DNA from: Chloropicon primus
Taxonomy: Eukaryota; Chlorophyta; Chloropicophyceae; Chloropicales; Chloropicaceae
Assembly: GCA_023205875.1 (NCBI GenBank)
Contig: CP060756.1
Coordinates: 992,001-1,056,000 of the forward strand
Direction: 5' to 3'
Length of the DNA stretch: 64,000 bases
The notes below the pieces were generated by a model. That model saw nothing but the letters and a program-made list of their open reading frames with translations. It was not told the DNA's origin and made no database searches. Shown here piece after piece: positions 29,688 through 39,162 of this stretch. Positions within the stretch are counted from its first letter, which is position 1. Each line of letters opens with the position of its first letter. Both the position numbers and the translations under genes were made by a program.

Positions 29688-32600
29688 ATGATGGTGGAGG
29701 TAGGGAGGGTGGGCTCGAGGCGGTGTGGCTCGAGCCTCTGTGGGTGGACGCGGGAGTGGCGGGTGGTCCGCAGTCGGAGGAGGGCCGGGAAGGAACGGAG
29801 TTTGGTGTGCTTGGAGGATGCCAGGGGGCGGAATGAGGCGGTCACACGAACGCGAGTCCTGGGGAATGAGAGTGTGGCTGGCACAGGGGCTGTGGATACT
29901 GCGGGAACCACTGGCGACTGGGACTTTTTTGGCTTCGAGCTGGACGAATTCCAAACGGAAGCGGCTCAAACCATCGAGGAGGGGGGCTCGGTCCTCGTGA
30001 CTGCGCCGACTGGGGCCGGCAAGACAGCGATTGCGGAGATAGGAGTGAGGTCTGCTTTGGATTGCGGGAGGAGAGCAATCTACACCACGCCGATTAAGGC
30101 GCTCTCGAACCAAAAGTACTCCGAGCTTTGCGAGAAGTTCGGGAACTCGGTCGGACTGATCACAGGCGACGCGAAAATCCGTCCCGACGCGGACATCCTG
30201 GTGATGACCACAGAGATTCTGCGAAACATCTTGTACTGCGAGCTCAACAGAGGGTCTCCTGATGGGAAAGACAATACGCGGCTGGACTTTTCTAGGGTGC
30301 AGGTGATTGTTTTGGACGAAGTTCACTACCTGGGCGATGAGGAGAGGGGGACAGTCTGGGAAGAAGTTATCATCTACTGCGGAAGCGAGCACTTGAGGCA
30401 CATCCAGATGATTAGCCTCAGTGCGACCTTAAGCAATGCGAATGAAATCTGTTCCTGGATGAAACAGACAAGGAAGCAGCCAACCGCTCTGGTGTCTTGC
30501 GACTCGCGCCCGGTGCCCCTCACGCTGCACTGGACGCTCTACAACGCAGGGAAGGAGAGGACAGAGCTGGAAGCGGTGTATAGCATTGACGATAGTGGGA
30601 ATAAGGTCGTCGCGAGCAGGTACATGAAGTCCCTCGCGGGGCTCAAGGAGCCGGCCCCCGATTTCAAGACGATGCTCATGATCCTGAAGCAGAAAAAGAT
30701 GCTTCCGGCAATCTGGTTCATATTCAAGAGGAGCTCCTGCGACTTTGCTGCGAGGCGGGCGTACAAGGTCCTCCGAAACTCGAACATCCTGAACAAGAGG
30801 GAGAGGACCGAGCTGTTCCACATGATGTCCGCAATTCAGGACGACCACCCAGAGTCAGTCAAGGACGATCTGGTGAAACCGTTCCTCTGTGGAATCGCCA
30901 GCCACCACGCCGGCCTTCTTCCGGCTTGGAAGACTTTGGTCGAGCAAGCTTTCCGGAAGGGGTTGATCAAACTCGTTTTCGCGACCCACACGCTCGCGCT
31001 CGGGATCAACATGCCAGCGAAGACGGTCGTGATCTCAGACCTGGAGAAGAGGAGAGGGCCGTACGGCCGGGGGGTCTTGACTCACAACGAAATCTTTCAG
31101 CTGGCGGGCCGGGCCGGGAGGAGGGGGTTCGATTCCACTGGCAACTGCATTCTGATGAATTCCCCAAACGTGTCCCTCTCCCGCGTCCTGCGGAACCTGA
31201 CTGGCGGTCCGCAGCCCATTGACTCTTCGTTCCACCCTGGGTACGGCATGGTCCTTAACCTCATCAACTCCCTCGGCATTGAGAGTGCGAGGAATATGTT
31301 GCGGAGCAGCTTCAAGAACTTTCAGTGCCAGCTTAAGGCGGACAGCGTGATGGCACCCTCGGAGACGCAAAATGACGAGGTCGACTTGACCTCTCCGGAG
31401 ATGAACAAGCTGCAGCAGAAGCGGGAGGTGCAGAGATACACGTTGCAGATGCTCCTGGAGCAGACCCTCGCCGCGCGCGGCGCATTCGTCGAAAGCTTTT
31501 ACGAGGGACAGGACCAGCTTCCCTGCCTCGTCGCGATAGATCAAGGCGGCAAGAACATTGGCCAGGGAGACGGCTCGAACCTGATTTTGAGCGTGCTCTT
31601 CCAGATTGAGCTGGGGGGGGACTCGAAACGCTTCTTGTGCCTGGGGGACAAGTCTGTTTTCAGGGTGAAGTCCAAGGAGATCGCCGCGGTGGGCGAAAAG
31701 ATTGACGGAAGCAACGGAGACTTGCTGGAGCTCGTGAAGAGGGCCCGCGAGCTCGATCTCGATTCGCTGGCTTGGAAAGAAGGGCACGGCGGGAGCGGAT
31801 TTTCGTCTGCTCTGCACCACGAGCGGGTTTTGGATCTCCTTCAGAGTAACCAGAAGGAGCAGCTCGCATTCGTTGGGGTCGACTCTGAGACTGAGCGGCA
31901 CATTTACCGGGAGAGGGCCAAGCTCTCGGCCATCCAGGGGGAGCTCCGTGCCCTGGAGGACGCGGACTTGCACAGGGAGGACGCCGGAATCGATGAGAGC
32001 TACGGGGAGATCAAAGCGTGGCTGGGCCAAGGGGGTCAGAAGTTCGCCGAGAGGTTCCGGGTCGAAGAGGTGAAGGGCGAGCTGGTGTCAAGGTACTTGA
32101 TCGAGGACAGGATGACCTCCGCCGTGATCGAGGGGGAGGACGTGTCCCTTCCGAGGGCGAGGAGGAGCTGCCACGAGAGGATGCTGGGCCTTCTGAAGAA
32201 CTCGGAGGCGTACGAGCGTGTCGTGAAGGAATTCGATGCGAGGGTGAGGGTGCTGTGCGAGATGGATGCCCTGGACGCTGCGAGTATGGAGCTCAAGCCC
32301 CTGGGAAGGGTCGCGGCCCAGCTCAAGGCCGAGAACGAGTTGTGGTTCGCCATCTGCGCGACGTCTCCCGAGATCTACATGCTCTCCTCGAAGGAGCTCG
32401 CCGGGTTTATGTGCGCCCTCATCACGAGGGAGTCCCTCCGCCTCCACAACCACGTCGAGTGCAGCCTGCCGGCGACGGACAGGGTGTACGCCAGCCTGGA
32501 GAGGCTTCAGCCCCAGTGGGAGAAGCTGGTTGACGTCCAGATCGCCAGCGGGGTGGACGAGGCCCCCTTCATCGACGCCCGCCTGTCCGGCCTGGCCGAG

Positions 32601-32801
32601 CAGTGGGCTTCGGGCGCGTCCTGGCAGGCCGTCCGCGGCAGCATCGACCTGGACGAGGGCGACATCGTGAAGATCCTGCACCGCACCCAGGACATGCTCA
32701 GGCAGCTCGGAGGCTTGAGCCTGGTGCCGAAGGAGCTGGCGAGGACGGCCAAGCTCGCCGCGGACAGCTTCCAGAGGTCGCCCCTCACCGACCTGTCGTA
32801 G
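29688..32801 (+). CDS. ISE2: Ski2-like DEVH RNA helicase, plastid ISE2 type
   Basis: A 1037-residue superfamily 2 helicase. The start MMVEVGRVGSRRCG gives an Arg/Ser-rich plastid-like leader of about 70 residues. The helicase core has APTGAGKT (around 107-114), the TTPIKALSNQKY motif, DEVH as motif II (DEVHYLGDEERG), SATL as motif III, FATHTLALGINMPA and QLAGRAGRRG as motif VI. The C-terminal third is the DSHCT-type helical region. In land plants ISE2 is a chloroplast helicase needed for plastid RNA processing, and its loss alters plasmodesmata, which unicellular algae lack. Alternative Ski2/MTR4 assignment is less likely because of the DEVH box and transit-like start. No intron. Head to head with COA5, 310 bp apart. 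Confidence 0.9.
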   Translation: MMVEVGRVGSRRCGSSLCGWTREWRVVRSRRRAGKERSLVCLEDARGRNEAVTRTRVLGNESVAGTGAVDTAGTTGDWDFFGFELDEFQTEAAQTIEEGGSVLVTAPTGAGKTAIAEIGVRSALDCGRRAIYTTPIKALSNQKYSELCEKFGNSVGLITGDAKIRPDADILVMTTEILRNILYCELNRGSPDGKDNTRLDFSRVQVIVLDEVHYLGDEERGTVWEEVIIYCGSEHLRHIQMISLSATLSNANEICSWMKQTRKQPTALVSCDSRPVPLTLHWTLYNAGKERTELEAVYSIDDSGNKVVASRYMKSLAGLKEPAPDFKTMLMILKQKKMLPAIWFIFKRSSCDFAARRAYKVLRNSNILNKRERTELFHMMSAIQDDHPESVKDDLVKPFLCGIASHHAGLLPAWKTLVEQAFRKGLIKLVFATHTLALGINMPAKTVVISDLEKRRGPYGRGVLTHNEIFQLAGRAGRRGFDSTGNCILMNSPNVSLSRVLRNLTGGPQPIDSSFHPGYGMVLNLINSLGIESARNMLRSSFKNFQCQLKADSVMAPSETQNDEVDLTSPEMNKLQQKREVQRYTLQMLLEQTLAARGAFVESFYEGQDQLPCLVAIDQGGKNIGQGDGSNLILSVLFQIELGGDSKRFLCLGDKSVFRVKSKEIAAVGEKIDGSNGDLLELVKRARELDLDSLAWKEGHGGSGFSSALHHERVLDLLQSNQKEQLAFVGVDSETERHIYRERAKLSAIQGELRALEDADLHREDAGIDESYGEIKAWLGQGGQKFAERFRVEEVKGELVSRYLIEDRMTSAVIEGEDVSLPRARRSCHERMLGLLKNSEAYERVVKEFDARVRVLCEMDALDAASMELKPLGRVAAQLKAENELWFAICATSPEIYMLSSKELAGFMCALITRESLRLHNHVECSLPATDRVYASLERLQPQWEKLVDVQIASGVDEAPFIDARLSGLAEQWASGASWQAVRGSIDLDEGDIVKILHRTQDMLRQLGGLSLVPKELARTAKLAADSFQRSPLTDLS

Positions 32802-32889
32802 AGCGAGACGGGGGAGCGGGGGAAGGGAGGCGCGCCGCGGGTGGGGTCTGATAAGGGGCAAAAGCAAGGGGCCTTTGCTTCATTCTTTT

Positions 32890-32894
32890 TGTAA
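32890..32894 (+). terminator. TGTAA poly(A) signal of the ISE2-like gene
   Basis: TGTAA after a T run about 90 bases past the stop, in the short gap before the convergent OEP24 gene. Confidence 0.45.
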
Positions 32895-32992
32895 ATGAAA
32901 ATGGAAAGAAAAAAAAACATTTGTTTTTATTTTTCCTCGAGGGCACCACCTCTTGGAGGGTTTGTTGGAGCCCGAGGGCGACCCGGGTCCGC

Positions 32993-33676
32993 TCACAACT
33001 CGAGGTCGAAGACCTTGGAGGCGGTGATGCTTGGCATCTGCTTCAGGCCGCTGTCGCTGAGGGAGCTGGTGGCGCTGACCCTCAAGGCGCCTGGGCCTCC
33101 GATGGAGTGGTTGGTCCACTCGAGGGAGCCCTGGTTGGAGTGGGCGTCGTAATGCATGGACAGGGAGTTCTCGTCGTCCAAGTGGTGGTTGACCCTGGCG
33201 GCGAAGGCCTCCCTTCCGAAATCGTAGGATGGCTCGAAGGACCACTTGTCGTCGTGCCTGTAGTTGAGCTTGAGGTCGAACTGCTTGTAGTCAGGGGCGT
33301 CGAAGCCGTGCAAGTTCCAGCCGACGGTGGCGGAGGTCTTGTCGTCAATGTCGACCCTGCCCTGGAGGCGGTTGCCCTTGCCCTTCACGTCGTGGTGGTA
33401 CTTGAGAGCCACGTCCTTGTTCGCGACCCTCGCGTTGCTCAGGAACGTCAAGGAGGGCGAGTCGCTGCCGACGTCGTACTGGAAGGTGAAGTGGCCGTCC
33501 TTCCTCGCGGAAACGACGAGGCCGTCCGTGAGGCTCCCGTTGCCGCGCAAGCCCGCGTCGGACGCGCGGACCTGAACGGACAGGTCGTTGTGGTCGAACC
33601 TCGCGGACACTCCGGCGGAGACGTCGTCCTTTCCGGTGCCGGTCACATGAACGGTAGGCTTCAAATCAAACTTCAT
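32993..33676 (-). CDS. OEP24: Chloroplast outer envelope pore protein 24 (OEP24)
   Basis: A 227-residue beta-barrel protein matching plant OEP24, a solute channel in the outer plastid envelope permeable to triose phosphates, phosphate and sugars. Alternating hydrophobic residues form strands throughout, and family motifs include an N-terminal KFDLKPTVHV strand, the FLSNARVANKDVALKYHH segment, the FEPSYDFGREAFAARVNHHL segment and the ending TASKVFDLEL (compare TWDFEM in pea). No signal or transit peptide, as expected for outer-membrane barrels. Single exon with very strong GC codon bias. Confidence 0.88.
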   Translation of the reverse strand: MKFDLKPTVHVTGTGKDDVSAGVSARFDHNDLSVQVRASDAGLRGNGSLTDGLVVSARKDGHFTFQYDVGSDSPSLTFLSNARVANKDVALKYHHDVKGKGNRLQGRVDIDDKTSATVGWNLHGFDAPDYKQFDLKLNYRHDDKWSFEPSYDFGREAFAARVNHHLDDENSLSMHYDAHSNQGSLEWTNHSIGGPGALRVSATSSLSDSGLKQMPSITASKVFDLEL

Positions 33677-34045
33677 CTTGTCTTGTTTTTTGGGTTTTTT
33701 GGGCGCAGTTGTGCTGTGTTACGAACCTTCCGGGGCTTCTTCTGCGCAAGCAAAAGGGAGGGAGGGGGGCGGGGGGAGTCAGTCCTGGGCCCTGAATGGC
33801 GGCATTGTGTCGCGGGGACCTCACCTTCGTTCGTCCGTCAGAGAGTGTGTGCTTTCGTCGCCGTCGTCGAGAAACGTTTTTGTCTTTGTGTCCTTATCCC
33901 AACGATAACGAATAACGATAATCTTATCTTAACTTATGACTTATGAGAGGCGGAGATGGGTTTTTCTACCTTCTCCACAAACGGGAAATTTCTGAAATTC
34001 GCCACGTCAGATCCAGAAAAATCCAACGTCCAATCAATGGAGGAT

Positions 34046-34073
34046 CCTAAAACCTAAAACCTAAAAACCTAAA
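34046..34073. repeat. Short telomere-like CCTAAAA run
   Basis: Four consecutive CCTAAA(A/AA) units. The complement TTTTAGG is close to plant and algal telomere repeats (TTTAGGG, TTTTAGGG) but lacks the third G. Confidence 0.7.
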
Positions 34074-34367
34074 TCGCCAACACCAACGCCGTAACGGCAC
34101 TCATTCCGCGACAACTCTCTCTCTCTCTCTGTGTTGCGTGTGTGTGTGTTGTGCCGATTCATTCATTACACAAAAAGGTTTACGCTTGTCCAATCGTCCT
34201 GCATGATCCTCCTCAAAGCCTCAAAGAAAGAAAGAAAAACCAATCTTGCCCTTGTTGCCTTCTGAAAAGAGAAGGGGAGGACATGGAGTGAAACGTCCCG
34301 GCCCGACCCCCTCCTCCCTTTCAAACCCCAAGTACAATCGATTTTTTTTCCCTAAACACAAAATTCT

Positions 34368-34400
34368 TTCTTCTTCTTCTTCTTCTTCTTCCTCCTCCTT
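34368..34400. repeat. CTT/TTC trinucleotide microsatellite
   Basis: TTC triplets grading into CCT triplets immediately downstream of the PPI1-like stop codon. Confidence 0.8.
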
Positions 34401-34409
34401 TTCCTTTCC

Positions 34410-36368
34410 CTACGGGTTGGTGTACGCGTAGTAAACCCCGCCGGCCAGGCTGCCCACGATGGTGGCGACGCCCACGAGGGCGGGCACCACGTACGACTGG
34501 ACCGTCTTGTTGACGAGGGGCTTCTCAGGCTTGTGGTCGCTGGGCACGAAGACGATCTTCCCGTTCTTCTTCACCCTCTTGAGCTGGGGCTTGTCCTGCT
34601 GCTGCTGGCCTTGGCCCTCCTCCCGGGCCTCCCGGGCCTCCCCGGGCCTCTCCTCCTGCTCTCCTCCTGCTCTCCTCCTGCTCTGCTCCTCCCCCACCCT
34701 CCTCTCCTCCTTCTCCTCCTCCGCCTGCTCCTGCCTGGCCTCCTCCTCCCTCCTCCTCTGCTGCTTCCTGGCCTTCCTCTGCTGCTTCCTGGCCTTCTTC
34801 TGGGCCCTGGTGGCCGAGGAAGACTGGGACGACGAGTACACTTGGACCGGTGGCCTGCCCGCCGCCTTGGTGTTGTCGCTGATGATCTCCTGCACCACGC
34901 TGGGAAGCTCGAAGCCCGCGACGAGGGTCTCGTCGATCTCCAGCTTGCGCACGACCTTGGGGGGCGCGGCGGCCTTGGCCTTGACCCTCACCGCGACCTT
35001 GGCCTTGGGGGGAGCCTCCTGCTGCGGCTTCTCTTTGGGGGGCTCGGCCTCCTCTTGGGTCTCCTCCTCGACCTCGATCACGACGGGGGCCTTGGCCTTC
35101 TTGGACTCGATCCAGTCCTGGTTCGCCTCCTCCAGGAGGGCCGCCACGATGTCCTCCGGCCTCTGGGCGGCCTCCCTCCTGGCCTCCCTCTTCTTCGACT
35201 TCCCGGAGGACGCCGACGCGTTCAGCTCGCTCTCGATCTCCTCGATGCTGGCCTTCTTGTGCCTGTGCTTAACCATGTTCGACACGTACTTGTCCCTGTA
35301 CGACTTGTCGGCGTTCCACTTCTCCTTGAACCACGTCTCCACCGAGGACTTCCCAAGGGTGACGGCCTCCTCGAACTTCTCGCTCTCGATCAGCTTCTTG
35401 AGGTCCGACCTCGTCTGCCTGAACTTGGAGAACTCCGCGATGAGCTTCCTGGTCCTGGACCTCTCCTTCTTCACCCTCTCGTAGCACTCGTCGCTCGACG
35501 CCTTGAGCTCGTTCCTCTCCTTGATGAGCTCGGTCAGGCTCTCCGAGATCTTGTCCTCCTCCGCCTTGTGCTTCAGGAAGACTTCCCTGTGGCCGTTTTC
35601 CCGGAACTTGAGGATGTCCAGCTCGCTGTTCAGGACCTTGAGGTAGTCTCTGAACTCGTCGATCTCCTGCTTGGTCTCCGCCAGAGTCTCCTTGTTCGTG
35701 TCGTACTCCTTGATGCTGTCCTTCTGCAACTTCAGCTTCTTGATCTTCTTCACGAGGTCCTTCTCCTCGTTGAGCGTCATGCTGCCGTGAGCTATGCTGT
35801 GCTCCAGGGCCTCGATCCTGCTCATGAGCTCCTCCTCCGTCTTGCACTGCAGGTCTTTGCCAATGTCCCTCATCGCCCTCACTTGCTCCTGCTGAAGCTT
35901 GACCTTCTCTCTGTAAGGGGCGAGCTCCTCGATCTTCTCTCGGGACGCCGCGGAGCTCACCTTGAGCTTGTCCCTCGCAGCGTTCGTCCTCTGGTAAGCT
36001 CCCTCCTTCTCCACCCTCTTCACTCGGATGATGGCGTTCAGAGCGATCACCTGCTTGTTCAGGCCCTCGAGCTCGGCCTCCAAGGTCCTCTGCTTGGTGT
36101 TGTCCACGTCCACGCGAGGGATGCGGACTATCCACACGCCCTTCGCCTTGTCCGCCTCGGCCTCCGCAGTGGACCCAGCCTCCGAGCCCTTGGCGTCCGG
36201 GGACCCCTCCTTTGCTTCTCCCTCCTTCTCATCCTTCGCTTCCTTCTCCCCCTTGGACGCCACCTCAGTCGCCTCGTTGAGTTCTGCCTTCTTCTCCTTC
36301 GCCCCCTTGGTCTCCTCCAAGACCTCCTCGCTCCTCGGCGCAGGTTGCTCTAGCGTCTGCGTCGTCAT
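34410..36368 (-). CDS. PPI1: Proton pump-interactor 1-like coiled-coil, tail-anchored protein
   Basis: 652 residues. The N-terminal 75 residues are acidic and low complexity. From about residue 75 to 400 lies the PPI1-type coiled coil, with the VWIVRIPRV segment, the IEALEHSIAHGSMTLNEEK motif shared by plant proton-pump interactors, and FREVFLKHK-like blocks. The C-terminal half is Lys/Glu-rich. A single membrane helix (about 20 residues, VVPALVGVATIVGSLAGGVY) ends the protein, so it is tail-anchored, as in plant PPI1 on ER or plasma membrane. Plant PPI1 binds the regulatory tail of the plasma-membrane proton ATPase. The start at 36368 (MTTQTLEQ) was preferred to longer upstream frames through a CT tract. 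No intron. Confidence 0.83.
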   Translation of the reverse strand: MTTQTLEQPAPRSEEVLEETKGAKEKKAELNEATEVASKGEKEAKDEKEGEAKEGSPDAKGSEAGSTAEAEADKAKGVWIVRIPRVDVDNTKQRTLEAELEGLNKQVIALNAIIRVKRVEKEGAYQRTNAARDKLKVSSAASREKIEELAPYREKVKLQQEQVRAMRDIGKDLQCKTEEELMSRIEALEHSIAHGSMTLNEEKDLVKKIKKLKLQKDSIKEYDTNKETLAETKQEIDEFRDYLKVLNSELDILKFRENGHREVFLKHKAEEDKISESLTELIKERNELKASSDECYERVKKERSRTRKLIAEFSKFRQTRSDLKKLIESEKFEEAVTLGKSSVETWFKEKWNADKSYRDKYVSNMVKHRHKKASIEEIESELNASASSGKSKKREARREAAQRPEDIVAALLEEANQDWIESKKAKAPVVIEVEEETQEEAEPPKEKPQQEAPPKAKVAVRVKAKAAAPPKVVRKLEIDETLVAGFELPSVVQEIISDNTKAAGRPPVQVYSSSQSSSATRAQKKARKQQRKARKQQRRREEEARQEQAEEEKEERRVGEEQSRRRAGGEQEERPGEAREAREEGQGQQQQDKPQLKRVKKNGKIVFVPSDHKPEKPLVNKTVQSYVVPALVGVATIVGSLAGGVYYAYTNP

Positions 36369-36754
36369 GATGATGATCACGTCCTCGTCGTCGCCTTCTC
36401 CTCGAAGAAGACCACACCGCTTCCCTCTCCTCTCTCTCTCTCCCTCTCTCTCTCTTCCCTTCCCTCTCTGTCTGGCGTCGCGCGGAGACAGACCTTGGTT
36501 TCCACCTTGGACCAAAAAAATCGTACAGTAAAGAGGAATATAGGGGGACACCTGTGCATCAGAGGGACACCTGTGCACCCCAGAGGCGACGGTTGGGGAC
36601 CAGAGCAACGGGGACGAAGAGGACATGATGAACGGAGATCCCCAGCCCCGAGGGAGAGGAGGCGACGAGAACAAACCAACAAGGATTTTAATTATTTCTC
36701 CACCATATTTTTCGTTGCCGCTGCCGCTTGGTTTGGTTTGTTTAGGATTTAGGA
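36369..36754. other. Intergenic region between PPI1-like gene and formate-THF ligase
   Basis: 386 bases upstream of the PPI1-like start and downstream of the ligase stop. A CT tract at about 36425-36470 fits a 5' leader; two imperfect copies of a GGGACACCTGTGCA string lie near 36545-36580. No gene is supported. Confidence 0.55.
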
Positions 36755-38689
36755 TTAAGAGAGACCTACAATATCGCCCGTTTCGGTATCGATGTCGATG
36801 TCAAAGAAGCAAGGCCTCGTTGGGAGGCCGGGGATTGTTGGCATCTTTCCAAGGATCGGGAAGAGGAAGCCAGCGCCGACGCTCGCTCTCACATCGTCCA
36901 CCGAGATGGTGAAGTCGGTGGGAGCCCCCTTGAGCTTCGCGTTGTCGCTGAAGGAGTACTGGGTCTTGGCCATGCACATCGGGAGCTTGTCGAAGCCCTG
37001 CTTGGTGTACAGCTCGATCTTCTTCTCGGCCTCCTCGGAGTATTTGACGTCGCTGGCGTGGTAGATCTCCTTCGCGATGGTCCAGATCTTGGACTTGATT
37101 GGCAGGTCCAGGGGGTAGAGGAACTTGAAGTCCTTCTCAGGGGAGGAGCAGGCCTGCTGGACCGCCCCCGCAAGATCCAGGGCGCCGGCACCCCCGAGGG
37201 CGTGGTGGTTCGAAACCTGAACCGAGAACGCGCCAGCTTCCATGGATGCGCTTTTGATGACGTCCTGCTCCGCTTGCGTGTCCGAGGCAAAGGCGTTGAG
37301 GGCAACTACCACCGGGATTCCGAACTTCTTGATGTTGCCTATGTGCCTCATGAGATTCGAGCATCCGCTCCTCACGAGCTCGATGTCCTCGTTGAGGTAC
37401 TCGTCGGCCAAAGGCCTTCCCGCGACCACCTCCGGCCCGCCGCCGTGCATCTTGAGCGCCCTCACCGTGGCCACGATCACCGCGCAGTCTGGCTTGTAGC
37501 TGCTGTACCTGCACTTGATGTTGCAGAACTTCTCGAAGCCGATGTCTGCCCCAAACCCGGCCTCCGTTATCACGTAACCGCCGTCGCCCACGAGCTTGAG
37601 CGCGATCTGATCGGCGACGATGGAGGAGTTCCCGTGCGCGATGTTGGCAAAAGGACCGGCGTGCACCAGGACCGGCGTGGCCTCCAGTGTCTGCATCAGG
37701 GTCGGCTCAATCGCGTCCTTCATGAGGACCGTGAGGGCTCCCGCGATGTTCAGGTCCTCCGCGGTGACCGGGTTCCCGTCCATGTCGGAGGCAACCACCA
37801 TCCTCCCGAGCCTCTCCCTCATGTCCCCGAGCGAAGTGGTCAGGGCCAAGACCGCCATGATCTCGCTCGCCACCGTGATGTCGAACCCCGTCTCCCTGTT
37901 GTAGCCCTTCTCGGCAGGGCCCTGCCCGATTGTCACGGCCCGGAGGAACCTGTCGTTCGTGTCCAAGACCCTGCGCCAGGTCACGGTACTCTTGTCTATG
38001 TTCAGGCGGGCCGCCCTCGCCATGTCCTCCTGCGTGAACTCCTCGATGGGCTTGTCGCCCAGCCCGAGCCTCTCGAGCCTCATCTGCATGCTTTTGGACA
38101 CCACGCGCTTCCCCTTCTTCAGCGGCACGACCCTGTTGAACAGGGCCTCGTCCTTTTGGGTGGACTCGTGGAATATCCTCGTGTCAATCGCTGCCGCGAG
38201 CAAGTTGTTCGCGGCCGTGATCGCGTGGATGTCACCCGTCATGTGGAGGTTGAACTCCTCCATCGGGATCACTTGGGAGTACCCCCCGCCCGCAGCGCCG
38301 CCCTTGATCCCGAAGGTCGGGCCCTGGCTCGGCTGGCGCACGCACGCCACGACCTTGTTCTCGAGCTCGTCGTAGTGGGCGCCCAAGGCCTGGGCGAGCC
38401 CCACCGTCGTCGTCGACTTCCCCTCGCCCAAGGGCGTCGGAGTGATTCCCGTCACCACCACGTACTTTCCCTCCCCCTTCGACTCGTCCCCAACCCGGTT
38501 CTGATACGCCGACAGCTTCACCTTGGCCTTGCATTTGCCATAACAGTCGTACTCGCTCTCGTCCAAGCCCAACCCTCTGGCGATGATCCCAATGTTCACG
38601 GGACTCACGCTGTGCGCGCACGCGATATCACTCGGTACGGGCGACTCCGTCGCCAGCGCAACCCTTCCACCCTTCCCCGCCGTCCCCAT
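36755..38689 (-). CDS. Formate-tetrahydrofolate ligase (10-formyl-THF synthetase)
   Basis: 644 residues. The enzyme makes 10-formyl-tetrahydrofolate from formate, ATP and THF for one-carbon metabolism. It is the monofunctional plant and bacterial form, without the dehydrogenase/cyclohydrolase domain. The nucleotide loop TPLGEGKST is at about residues 85-93; the [14 protein letters not shown] and [12 protein letters not shown] motifs follow, and later [11 protein letters not shown] and the [19 protein letters not shown] block. The start is the first ATG (MGTAGKGG); further upstream the frame has no methionine. It lacks an obvious transit peptide, so cytosolic location is likely. No intron. Divergent from plastid GAPDH. 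Confidence 0.95.
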   Translation of the reverse strand: MGTAGKGGRVALATESPVPSDIACAHSVSPVNIGIIARGLGLDESEYDCYGKCKAKVKLSAYQNRVGDESKGEGKYVVVTGITPTPLGEGKSTTTVGLAQALGAHYDELENKVVACVRQPSQGPTFGIKGGAAGGGYSQVIPMEEFNLHMTGDIHAITAANNLLAAAIDTRIFHESTQKDEALFNRVVPLKKGKRVVSKSMQMRLERLGLGDKPIEEFTQEDMARAARLNIDKSTVTWRRVLDTNDRFLRAVTIGQGPAEKGYNRETGFDITVASEIMAVLALTTSLGDMRERLGRMVVASDMDGNPVTAEDLNIAGALTVLMKDAIEPTLMQTLEATPVLVHAGPFANIAHGNSSIVADQIALKLVGDGGYVITEAGFGADIGFEKFCNIKCRYSSYKPDCAVIVATVRALKMHGGGPEVVAGRPLADEYLNEDIELVRSGCSNLMRHIGNIKKFGIPVVVALNAFASDTQAEQDVIKSASMEAGAFSVQVSNHHALGGAGALDLAGAVQQACSSPEKDFKFLYPLDLPIKSKIWTIAKEIYHASDVKYSEEAEKKIELYTKQGFDKLPMCMAKTQYSFSDNAKLKGAPTDFTISVDDVRASVGAGFLFPILGKMPTIPGLPTRPCFFDIDIDTETGDIVGLS

Positions 38690-39162
38690 CTTCAAGTCAA
38701 GGTCAAGAAGCCAAGTCAAGGTCAAGGTCAAGAAGCCAAGTCAAGTCCCACACCAACACCACCAGCTCCAGCGGCGTGATCCGGATCATCCCTTTGCTTT
38801 TGGAAATTCCCGCTCGGGCTCGAAAGATGAAGGTGAGGGAGAGGGAGAGGCATCTCTCTCATGTTTACAACCTTCCTCGTTCCTTTGGAATAGAATAGAA
38901 GAATAGAAGAAGTAGGAGGATCTTGATGGCCCTCCATTCCTCCTCCAAGAAGCTCCTTGGTTCTTCTCCTCTCTCTCTCTTATCTCCTCTATCGAACTCT
39001 ATCTGGTAATTCATGGTGGGAATTGATCGTCCGCGGTGTCGACTGGAGATACGGACCGCCCACAGCCACCTGGGGAGTCTGGGCAACAGCACCAGAGAGC
39101 AGCAACGCACAGAACCGGACGACGACGGACAACAGCACGACGCTAGCGCTGTCGAACGAAAG
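38690..39162. promoter_or_regulatory. Shared upstream region, formate-THF ligase and GAPDH
   Basis: 473 bp between divergent starts. It begins with repeated AAGTCAAGGTCAAGG-type strings (about 38694-38750) next to the ligase start and is otherwise unremarkable. It must hold promoters for both genes. Confidence 0.5.

Larger units (their letters stand above)
33677..34409. other. Intergenic region between OEP24 and the PPI1-like gene
   Basis: About 730 bases, AT-richer than the genes (especially 33890-34120). It has a CT tract near 34110-34130, a telomere-like CCTAAAA run, and a CTT/TTC microsatellite next to the following stop codon. No coding region or RNA gene is supported. Confidence 0.6.

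Noticed and set aside
34533-38779. Plus-strand frames of about 570-610 residues opposite the PPI1-like and formate-THF ligase genes
   Set aside because: Antisense shadows; no recognisable domains.
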